Source of the DNA: Terriglobia bacterium
GTDB lineage: Bacteria; Acidobacteriota; Terriglobia; UBA7540
DNA: 11,149 nt
NCBI GenBank assembly: GCA_030036915.1
Contig: JASHSC010000227.1
Coordinates: 1-11,149 of the forward strand
Direction: 5' to 3'
In this document: positions 5,283 to 11,149 of the stretch, in pieces
Position numbering within the stretch: position 1 is the first letter of the stretch
How the letters are laid out: every line of letters begins with the position of its first letter
Translations under genes and position numbers: made by a program
The notes under the pieces: model-generated
Told to the model about the DNA's origin: nothing
Seen by the model: only the letters and a program-made list of their open reading frames with translations
Database searches by the model: none

Positions 5283-6653
5283 CTATGTCCCCACCGCAAT
5301 TCCCAGCGAACGCATCTTGCGATACAGGTGGCTGCGCTCAAGGCCCAGGGCCGCTGCGGTGCGGCTAACGTTGCCCTGATGCTCATCGAGCGTACGCAGG
5401 ATGTAATCCCGTTCGTAAGCGGTGCGCGCCTCCTGAAGGCTGGAGAATCCTGCGGTGGGAAATTTGGCGGGTGGCGCGGAGCGCGCGCCGTCCGAGTGGA
5501 GGGAAGCGGGCAGGTGCCGCCTCTCGATTCGCTCACCCGACACCATAATCACCAGCCGCTCCACCAGGTTCTTCAGCTCGCGCACGTTTCCAGGCCAGCG
5601 GTAGGCGAGCAGCGCTTCCATGGCCGGCTCGGCGAATTGCTTCGGGCGGCGGCCGTAGGCACGCGCAAACTCGGCCAGGAAAAAGTTGGCGAGGGTGGGA
5701 ATGTCCTCCGCGTGCTCGCGCAGCGTGGGGACATAGAAGGGAATCACGTTCAGGCGGTAGAAGAGGTCCTCACGGAAATTCCCTTTTTGAATTTCGTCTT
5801 CCAGGTGCTTGTTGGTGGCGGCGATGATGCGCACGTCCACCGTCAGGTCATTTCCACTGCCGAGAGGCGTGAAGCGCTGCTCTTCAATGACGCGCAGCAC
5901 CTTGGACTGCGTGCGTAGGCTCATATCGCCGACTTCATCGAGAAACAGCGAGCCGCCGTGGGCCTGCTCGAATTTTCCCGTCTTGTCCTCGAGCGCCCCG
6001 GTGAACGACCCCTTGATGTGGCCGAAGAGCTCGCTCTCGATCAGCTCCTCGGGAATGGCGGCGCAATTCACCTCCACGAAGGGCTTATCCGCGCGCTGGC
6101 TGTGATTGTGAAGCGCGTGGGCCACCAATTCCTTCCCCACGCCGCTTTCGCCGTAGATCAAGACGCGGCCCAGAGTGGGCGCGGCGAGCTGCAACTGCTG
6201 ACGCAGCGCCTTGATGGGCACGCTGTCGCCAATGATGCGATCGCGGCCGCGCAATTCCGTGCGCAATTCGCGATTCTGCGCGGCCAGTTGCGACTGGTCA
6301 AGCGCATGGCGGAGAGTGAGCAGGGTCTTATCAATGGAAAGCGGCTTTTCGATGAAATCGAATGCCCCCAACTTGGTGGAGCGTACTGCGGTATCAATCG
6401 TGGCGTGGCCGGAAATCATGATGACGGTGGGCGGCGATTCGAGCGCCTGGATTTTCTCAAGCACCTGGATGCCGTCAAGCCCCGGCAGCCAAATGTCCAG
6501 AAGGACGATGTCATATTTGCGGTTCAGGAGCGTTTCCAGGCATGCCTCGCCGCTGCTCACAGACTCCACGCGGTAGCCTTCGTCCTGTAAAACATCCGTG
6601 AGGGATTCGCGGATGCCAGGCTCGTCATCAACGATGAGGATCGAGAATTTCAT
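5283..6653 (-). CDS. NtrX-like sigma-54-dependent response regulator
   Basis: 456 residues with the full NtrC-family layout. The receiver domain (about 1-120) has acidic residues D9-D10-E11, phospho-acceptor D53 (LLDIWLPG), S81 and K103. The AAA+ sigma-54 activation domain (about 140-370) has Walker A GESGVGKE (168-175), Walker B SLFLDEVG (235-242), the arginine-containing FREDLFYRLNV (293-303) and WPGNVREL (353-360). The Fis-type helix-turn-helix is GNVSRTAAALGLERSHLYRKM (about 427-447). The sigma-54 contact loop reads GSFTGA (215-220) rather than the usual GAFTGA. The start ATG 6653 was chosen because MKFSILIVDDE is a typical receiver N-terminus; longer in-frame starts would run into the upstream kinase gene. 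The gene lies 7 bases after that kinase stop, so the two form a two-component pair. It should activate RpoN-dependent promoters when phosphorylated. Its targets are unknown. Confidence 0.95.
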   Translation of the reverse strand: MKFSILIVDDEPGIRESLTDVLQDEGYRVESVSSGEACLETLLNRKYDIVLLDIWLPGLDGIQVLEKIQALESPPTVIMISGHATIDTAVRSTKLGAFDFIEKPLSIDKTLLTLRHALDQSQLAAQNRELRTELRGRDRIIGDSVPIKALRQQLQLAAPTLGRVLIYGESGVGKELVAHALHNHSQRADKPFVEVNCAAIPEELIESELFGHIKGSFTGALEDKTGKFEQAHGGSLFLDEVGDMSLRTQSKVLRVIEEQRFTPLGSGNDLTVDVRIIAATNKHLEDEIQKGNFREDLFYRLNVIPFYVPTLREHAEDIPTLANFFLAEFARAYGRRPKQFAEPAMEALLAYRWPGNVRELKNLVERLVIMVSGERIERRHLPASLHSDGARSAPPAKFPTAGFSSLQEARTAYERDYILRTLDEHQGNVSRTAAALGLERSHLYRKMRSLGIAVGT

Positions 6654-6660
6654 GCGCGGT

Positions 6661-8913
6661 CTATGTTCCCGTGGCCTCTTCGGAATTGGCCACCAGGGCG
6701 CGGTCGACCGGAAGCTCAATCACAAACTTGGTCCCGGTGGGGTAGTTTTCCTCCACGTGGATCGATCCGTGATGTTCGGCAACGATTCGATTGACAATGG
6801 CCAGGCCCAAACCAGTACCCAAACGCTTGGTGGAGAAGTAGGGTAGGAACAGACGCTCCTTGGCTTCGGGGGTGATGCCTGGTCCGCTGTCTTCCACGAT
6901 AATCTCCACCACATCGCGGTCCGTGGCAAGCGAGCTCCGCACCCAAATCTCCTTGCGCAGCGACTGTTCCATCGCTTCCGCGGCGTTGTCAATCAGGTTC
7001 ACAACTACGCGCTTCATCTGGTCAGGGTCGGCCTGCACCTGGGGTAAATCCGGCGAAAAGTCGTGCCTTAAGGTGATGCCGTTCAGTCGCTCGGCAAATA
7101 CGTTCAACGCATCCTGAAGAATGTCGTTGATCTGCGCGGGCGTGGGCTTGGAGGCAGGGAAGCGTGCGAAGGAAGTGAACTCATCCACCAGCGTTTTCAG
7201 TGTTCCTACTTCGCGCCCAATCAGCTTGGCGCTGTCGCCCACGGCACGAAGCACATCGTGGGCCGGCGACCCGGCGTCAATGCGCTCCAGCAGGCGCTGG
7301 ATGCGTTCGGCGGAAAGTTGCAGGGGCGTGAGGGGATTCTTGATTTCGTGAGCGATTCGGCGGGCTACTTCCTGCCATGCAGCGGAGCGCTGCGAACGCA
7401 GTACCTCGGTCAGATCCTCCAGAACCAGTACCGAGCCCACCCGGCCGTGCCGGGCGCGGACGGAAGAAACGGTGAGCGCCATGAACGTCCGGCGCCCGCC
7501 CATGTCCAATTCCATCTGCTGCGCCACTACTCCCTGGCGCGCTGCGCGGCGGAACATGCGGGCAATCTCCCGGGAATCGTCCCCCGAGAAGAGATCGGTA
7601 AGACTTAAGGGCGATGGACCACCCTGCCGGCCAAACATGCGCTCGGCGGTGGAATTCAATCGCGTAATCTGTCCCTGAGGATCGAACGAAACCACACCGG
7701 TAGGAATATTCTCCAGAATGGCTTCCATCGTGTTTCCGCGCTCTTCTGATTGGCGGTTGGCTTCCTGAAGGTTCCGGGACGCCTGCTCGATGGCACGGCG
7801 GTTTTCGACGAGTTGCTGGGTCATCTGATTGAAAGAGTGAATCAGCACTCCAAGCTCGTCATCCGCGCGGGTGGAAACCTGAAAGCCGAGATTGCCCTGC
7901 GCCACCTCATGCGTGGCGTTGGCCAGCGCCTGGATGGGGACAGTGACTTGTTTGGCGAAAAACAGCGCGGCCCAAGTGGCGATGAAGAGGATGAGCAGGG
8001 TCAGCAGGCCCAGGGTCAAAACGTCGATGCGCTTCAGGTCCTTGCGGCTGCGGCTCAGCTCATTGTACTTTCGCGTTTCGCGCTGAATCTCACCGGTAAT
8101 CTGGGTCAGTTTCGAGGGAAGGCGCATGATGCCCGCCACGGTCCCCAGGCGGGTGCCCGAATCGCCCAGGATTGGATCAATAGAGATGAAGAGCTCATAT
8201 TCCCCGGCGGACCAGCGCCCCGTCAGCCCATTGGCAGGAATTTTGCCCCCCAGGATCTGCGGGAAATAGCGGACGATCACCGCGGGGTCGGGCCAGGGGT
8301 CGCCCGCCTGCGCCAGCAGTTGCCCGGAAGAGTCGAAGCACATGGCGGACACGGTGCCCGGGTCGGCGGCCACTTCCTGCGTCACCATGCGCGCCACATG
8401 TGGCGTGTCGCGAGCCTCCATGGCCTGAATCAGGGCTTCATCCTGGGCCAGAAAGCTCGAGATGTGGTCAGCGCGCTGCATGGCTTGCAGCTCGAGCTGG
8501 CGCACCAACTCCTGCGAATCGCGCCCGATCAAATCAAGCGGAACGCTGAACCACTTGTCGATGGTCCGATTCAACAGGCCGTAGGCAAAAATGAATAGAA
8601 AGATGACCGGGACCAGCGAGAGCCCCAGGAAAGCCACCACCATTTTCGTCTTGAAGCGTGACCCTAGTTGCTCCTGCTTATGCTCGATATAGAGCTTCAG
8701 CAGGATGCGCAGCAGGATGAGCGCGAAGATTACGAAGGCAAGGAAAATGACCGTGGAGAGGATGAGCAGCCAAATGGTCTGTTCCGGCGTGATGGGGCGA
8801 ATGAAGGGCAAGTTCAATGATGCCTGCATCCATCCCAGCAGAAAGAGAATCGGGACGAGAATCGAGAGGACGATCAGGTAGATTTTGCCGCGACGCTCGG
8901 AATCAAGTTTCAT
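6661..8913 (-). CDS. NtrY-like transmembrane sensor histidine kinase
   Basis: 750 residues. Four predicted membrane helices (about 12-30, 46-73, 90-113 and 297-320) surround a predicted periplasmic sensing region at 114-296. The cytoplasmic loop 74-90 is basic, which supports this topology. After TM4 come a HAMP domain (about 321-373), a PAS domain (about 395-500) and HisKA with phospho-acceptor His522 in AHEIKNPLTP. The ATPase domain has an N-box NLIDNAAEAM (639-648), a G1 box DSGPGI (675-680) and a G2 box GTGLGLAI (699-706). The domain order and the adjacent sigma-54 regulator identify it as an NtrY-type kinase. Classical NtrY/NtrX controls nitrogen metabolism or respiration and envelope responses in proteobacteria. 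Here the signal is unknown. The start ATG 8913 is 5 bases after the stop of the DNA glycosylase gene, so the two are probably co-transcribed. No clear Shine-Dalgarno is visible. Confidence 0.93.
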   Translation of the reverse strand: MKLDSERRGKIYLIVLSILVPILFLLGWMQASLNLPFIRPITPEQTIWLLILSTVIFLAFVIFALILLRILLKLYIEHKQEQLGSRFKTKMVVAFLGLSLVPVIFLFIFAYGLLNRTIDKWFSVPLDLIGRDSQELVRQLELQAMQRADHISSFLAQDEALIQAMEARDTPHVARMVTQEVAADPGTVSAMCFDSSGQLLAQAGDPWPDPAVIVRYFPQILGGKIPANGLTGRWSAGEYELFISIDPILGDSGTRLGTVAGIMRLPSKLTQITGEIQRETRKYNELSRSRKDLKRIDVLTLGLLTLLILFIATWAALFFAKQVTVPIQALANATHEVAQGNLGFQVSTRADDELGVLIHSFNQMTQQLVENRRAIEQASRNLQEANRQSEERGNTMEAILENIPTGVVSFDPQGQITRLNSTAERMFGRQGGPSPLSLTDLFSGDDSREIARMFRRAARQGVVAQQMELDMGGRRTFMALTVSSVRARHGRVGSVLVLEDLTEVLRSQRSAAWQEVARRIAHEIKNPLTPLQLSAERIQRLLERIDAGSPAHDVLRAVGDSAKLIGREVGTLKTLVDEFTSFARFPASKPTPAQINDILQDALNVFAERLNGITLRHDFSPDLPQVQADPDQMKRVVVNLIDNAAEAMEQSLRKEIWVRSSLATDRDVVEIIVEDSGPGITPEAKERLFLPYFSTKRLGTGLGLAIVNRIVAEHHGSIHVEENYPTGTKFVIELPVDRALVANSEEATGT

Positions 8914-8918
8914 GGAAA

Positions 8919-9659
8919 TCAGCTTACAGTCGATAGCCCGCAGCTCATAGTTACCGTTGGTTTTCGGGAATGATCATTCGGCTTCTCCAAGAATGGCCCC
9001 AACGGGCACTGCTCACAATGCGCCACGTTGCGGTGGCAAAAACGCTTGGCAGTCTCCACCAGCAGGGCGTGAAACTCGTTGAACAACGGCGCGTCGGGCG
9101 GCAGATGCTGGTGAAGAAATCGCTGCGCAGCGGCGTAGCCGGCCGCCGGGGGCAGAAGTTGGTGGCGCGAGAGGATGCGGCGTGTGTAGGCGTCCGCCAC
9201 GAAAACCGGCTGCTGCCCGGCGTAGAGCAAAATGGCGTCGGCAGTTTCAGGGCCGATGCCCTTCAGCGCGAGAAGTTGCGCGCGGGCGCGCTGCACGCCC
9301 TGCCTGAAAATCGAGCTTAAAGAACCTCCATGCGCGTTCTCGATCCAGCCAGTAAAATAGCGCAGAGTGCGCGCTTTCTGCCGGTAAAATCCCGCGGGCC
9401 GAACGTGCAACTCGATTTCCCTAAGGCTCGCGCGCTGCAAGGCGCGACGGGCAAGGAGGCCCGCCCTTCGGAGGTTTTTCAGTGCCAACGCGGCGTTTCG
9501 CCAGGTGGTGTTCTGTGTCAAAATCGCGCCCCAAACCACTTCCCAGCGAGTCCTCGCCGGCCACCATCCCTGCGGTCCGAAGCTCTTGAGAAGCGTCGCG
9601 TAGAAGCGGTGGAGAACCTCACCCGGCTCCGCCACCCTTTGCACAGCCGCCCCGCCCAT
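8919..9659 (-). CDS. HhH-GPD DNA glycosylase, endonuclease III superfamily (COG2231/MagIII-like)
   Basis: 246 residues. The helix-hairpin-helix LKGIGPETADAILLYAG is at 132-148 and the catalytic-type Asp156 lies in VFVADAYTRR (152-161). The N-terminal block FGPQGWWPA (27-35) plus ILTQNTTWRNA (46-56), and FNEFHALLVE (193-202), point to the COG2231 branch related to the H. pylori 3-methyladenine glycosylase MagIII rather than to classical Nth. Where Nth carries its lyase lysine (GRKTAN), this protein has Glu138, so a monofunctional glycosylase is likely. The C-terminal cysteine cluster C-x6-C-x2-C (C208, C215, C218) lacks the fourth cysteine at the expected place (Leu224), so a [4Fe-4S] cluster is doubtful. 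The role is inferred to be removal of damaged, for example alkylated, bases. ATG 9659 has no Shine-Dalgarno and lies about 4 bases from a predicted transcription start. GTG 9644 and GTG 9635 are alternative starts. It is first in a likely operon with the NtrY/NtrX genes. Confidence 0.87.
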   Translation of the reverse strand: MGGAAVQRVAEPGEVLHRFYATLLKSFGPQGWWPARTRWEVVWGAILTQNTTWRNAALALKNLRRAGLLARRALQRASLREIELHVRPAGFYRQKARTLRYFTGWIENAHGGSLSSIFRQGVQRARAQLLALKGIGPETADAILLYAGQQPVFVADAYTRRILSRHQLLPPAAGYAAAQRFLHQHLPPDAPLFNEFHALLVETAKRFCHRNVAHCEQCPLGPFLEKPNDHSRKPTVTMSCGLSTVS

Positions 9660-9669
9660 ATTTTCAAAA

Positions 9670-9696
9670 GCTATACTTGGCTTGCCGCAATGTCAA
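9670..9696 (-). promoter_or_regulatory. Candidate promoter of the glycosylase-ntrYX operon (leaderless start)
   Basis: On the - strand TTGACA (9696-9691) is followed after 15 bases by TATAGC (9675-9670), or after 16-17 by the overlapping ATAGCT/TAGCTT. Transcription would begin near 9663, only about 4 bases before the ATG at 9659. That agrees with the absence of a Shine-Dalgarno there. The 15-base spacing is short, so confidence is moderate. Confidence 0.4.
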
Positions 9697-9712
9697 GGCA
9701 GGCGAATTCATT

Positions 9713-9742
9713 TTGGAGAGGAGGGAGCAAAGGCGATATCAT
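9713..9742 (+). promoter_or_regulatory. Weak candidate promoter for kdsA-kdsD
   Basis: TATCAT (9737-9742, 5 of 6 to the -10 consensus) has TTGGAG (9713-9718) 18 bases upstream, a poor -35. The predicted start near 9749 gives a leader of about 24 bases before ATG 9773. The same stretch holds a purine run GGAGAGGAGGGAG (9715-9727) that resembles a strong ribosome-binding site but has no start codon at a suitable distance. Confidence 0.25.
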
Positions 9743-9772
9743 ACTGGCTTTCGATCGGCCGCCGCCTCACTC

Positions 9773-10612
9773 ATGATCCAGCAGCGCAAATTCTCTGTCG
9801 GAAATATCGATCTCGGACTCGGCGCGGACCTTTTTATCATCGCCGGGCCTTGTGTGATTGAAAGCGACGCTCACGCGTTGATGATCGCCGAGCGGCTGGC
9901 GGGCACGGCGCGGGAAATGGGCCTTCCACTTATCTTCAAGGCGTCCTATGACAAGGCGAACCGGTCGTCACTGGAGTCCTATCGCGGGCCGGGCCTGAAG
10001 GAAGGACTGCGCATCCTTGCCGAAATCAAGAAGCGCACGGGGCTGCCTGTTCTCACCGACGTCCATGAAACTTCGCAGGTGGGCCCGGCGGCGGAAGTGG
10101 CAGACGTGATTCAAATTCCCGCCTTCCTGTGCCGGCAGACCGATTTGCTCCTGGAAGCCGGGCGGACGGGGCGCGCCGTGAACGTCAAGAAGGGGCAATT
10201 CCTCTCTCCGGGGGACATGGCGCACGTGATCGAGAAAATCGCCAGTACGGGAAACGAGAAAATCATTCTCACCGAGCGTGGCACCTCCTTCGGATACCAG
10301 AACCTGGTGGTGGATGTGCGGTCGTTCGCCATTATGCGCAAGCTGGGTTATCCCGTGGTGCTGGACGTGACACACGCGGTGCAGCTTCCGGGCGGGCAGG
10401 GCAAAGCGAGCGGAGGCCAACCGGAGTTTATTGAGCCCCTGGCGCGCGCCGGCGCAGCCGCCGGGGTAGATGGATTGTTCATGGAAGTACACGACGAGCC
10501 CGCGCGGGCCCTCTCGGACGGCGCCAACGCGCTGCGCCTCGATCAATTCCCGCAGCTTGCCGCGCGCCTGGTGCAAATCGCCTTGCTGGTGCGGAAATGG
10601 GAGAAAGAGTGA
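9773..10612 (+). CDS. kdsA: 3-deoxy-D-manno-octulosonate 8-phosphate synthase
   Basis: Condenses phosphoenolpyruvate with arabinose 5-phosphate to Kdo-8-phosphate, the committed step to the Kdo of lipopolysaccharide inner core. It has 279 residues, the usual length. Family motifs are IAGPCVIES (23-31), FKASYDKANRSS (55-66), TDVHE (95-99), NVKKGQFLSP (137-146), TERGTSFGYQNLVVD (167-181), DVTHAVQLPGG (198-208) and FMEVHDEPARALSDGAN (236-252). Cys27, His201, Glu238 and Asp249 match the metal-binding set of the metal-dependent class (Aquifex type). The E. coli enzyme has Asn in place of the Cys. The ATG at 9773 begins a normal-length N-terminus. An in-frame TTG at 9677 would add 32 atypical residues and overlap the divergent promoter, so I reject it. 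The stop is one base before the next start, so it is co-transcribed with the kdsD-like gene. Confidence 0.96.
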   Translation: MIQQRKFSVGNIDLGLGADLFIIAGPCVIESDAHALMIAERLAGTAREMGLPLIFKASYDKANRSSLESYRGPGLKEGLRILAEIKKRTGLPVLTDVHETSQVGPAAEVADVIQIPAFLCRQTDLLLEAGRTGRAVNVKKGQFLSPGDMAHVIEKIASTGNEKIILTERGTSFGYQNLVVDVRSFAIMRKLGYPVVLDVTHAVQLPGGQGKASGGQPEFIEPLARAGAAAGVDGLFMEVHDEPARALSDGANALRLDQFPQLAARLVQIALLVRKWEKE

Positions 10613-10613
10613 G

Positions 10614-11149
10614 ATGAGGGCGGCGAAGAAAATCTCCTCCAGCCTGGCGGCCGCGCGGCGCGTGCTGCGGATTGAGGCGCGCGCCATCGAAAGCCTGCTG
10701 GCGCGATTGGACGACCGCTTCGAGCGCGCGGTGGAGTTTCTGTTCGTTTGCGGTGGGCGTGTGGTGGTGACCGGCATCGGCAAATCGGGGCTCGTAGGTC
10801 GGAAGATCGCGGCCACTCTTGCCAGCACGGGTACGCCCTCGGTGTTTCTGCACGCGGCCGAAGCCCTGCACGGCGACATGGGGATGCTGGTGCGTGATGA
10901 TGTCCTGCTGGCGATTTCGTCGAGCGGCGAGACGGAAGAGCTGGTGGGGATCCTCGAGAGGGTCAAACGGCTGGGCGTTCCCATCGTGGCGCTAACCGGC
11001 AATCTGCGCTCCACGCTGGCCAAGGCGAGCGACGTGGCGTTGGATGTCAGCGTCGAAGAAGAGGCTTGCGCGCTGAATCTCGCGCCCACCGCCTCCACCG
11101 CCGCCTCCCTGGCGATGGGCGATGCCCTCGCCATGGCGCTGGTCGAGCG
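10614..11149 (+). CDS. kdsD: Arabinose-5-phosphate isomerase KdsD/KpsF (5' part, cut by window edge)
   Basis: Converts ribulose 5-phosphate to arabinose 5-phosphate, the substrate of the KdsA encoded just upstream. 178 residues are visible before the right edge and no stop is reached. The SIS (sugar isomerase) domain is clear: GIGKSGLVGRKIAATLASTG (54-73, with Lys57), the family signature HAAEALHGDMGML (80-92), ISSSGET (101-107) and LNLAPTASTAASLAMGDALA (154-173). The full family length is about 325 residues with two CBS domains at the C-terminus, which would lie beyond the window. ATG 10614 follows the kdsA TGA by one base, so the pair is very likely one transcript. Similar SIS proteins include GutQ, but the kdsA neighbour supports KdsD. 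Confidence 0.94.
   Translation, partial: MRAAKKISSSLAAARRVLRIEARAIESLLARLDDRFERAVEFLFVCGGRVVVTGIGKSGLVGRKIAATLASTGTPSVFLHAAEALHGDMGMLVRDDVLLAISSSGETEELVGILERVKRLGVPIVALTGNLRSTLAKASDVALDVSVEEEACALNLAPTASTAASLAMGDALAMALVE

Noticed and set aside
6654..6719. 22-residue N-terminal extension of the NtrX-like protein
   Set aside because: It would overlap the end of the kinase gene and add Pro/Arg-rich residues before a standard receiver start at ATG 6653.
7750..8598. 282-residue + strand frame inside the kinase gene
   Set aside because: A shadow of the NtrY-like coding sequence, with no motif or ribosome-binding site.
9034..9053. TGGCA...TTGGC resembling a sigma-54 promoter
   Set aside because: The spacing is one base too long, the -12 part is TTGG rather than TTGC, and it lies inside the glycosylase gene.
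9968..11134. 388-residue open frame antisense to kdsA and kdsD
   Set aside because: It spans two well-identified genes on the other strand; low-complexity Ser/Arg/Ala-rich translation, typical of a shadow frame.

Overview
The window looks like chromosomal DNA from a Gram-negative, GC-rich bacterium, most likely an acidobacterium. This is inferred from gene order, the GC-rich codon use, Kdo (lipopolysaccharide) genes, an NtrY/NtrX-type sigma-54 system and a secreted glycine-rich protein of a style I associate with Acidobacteriota. No marker gene settles the taxonomy. No rRNA, tRNA, CRISPR array, insertion sequence or phage gene was found.

Left part (1-4308, all + strand). The 3' end of an unrecognised gene (to 179) is followed by an AT-richer non-coding stretch of about 340 bases with a plausible sigma-70 promoter and two perfect inverted repeats. 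Then come four co-directional genes: a PhoH/YbeZ ATPase, the rRNA endonuclease YbeY, a membrane-anchored CorC/HlyC-type CBS protein (YbeX relative) and the GTPase Era. This resembles the ybeZ-ybeY-ybeX order of proteobacteria with era added. The last two genes overlap by 8 bases. Most of the group is concerned with 16S rRNA maturation and ribosome assembly or quality control.

Middle part (4312-9659, all - strand). Read in the direction of transcription, it holds a DNA glycosylase of the endonuclease III superfamily (COG2231/MagIII-like), an NtrY-like membrane histidine kinase and an NtrX-like sigma-54 activator. These three are nearly contiguous (gaps of 5 and 7 bases), so they are probably one operon. 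After a gap of roughly 170-190 bases with a TTGACA box and an 18-bp inverted repeat comes a secreted protein with a Gly-Tyr-Pro repeat tract. That gene converges on era with only 3 bases between the stop codons.

Right part (9773-11149, + strand). kdsA (Kdo-8-phosphate synthase, Cys/metal-dependent type) and the start of kdsD (arabinose-5-phosphate isomerase, cut by the window edge) are divergent from the glycosylase operon and one base apart. They provide two steps of Kdo synthesis for lipopolysaccharide.

Most of the window is conserved housekeeping or regulatory content. The points most worth a second look are the regulatory region and repeat tract of the glycine-rich secreted protein, the unusual residues of the DNA glycosylase and its predicted leaderless start, the basic insertion in YbeY, and the structured phoH-ybeY spacer.
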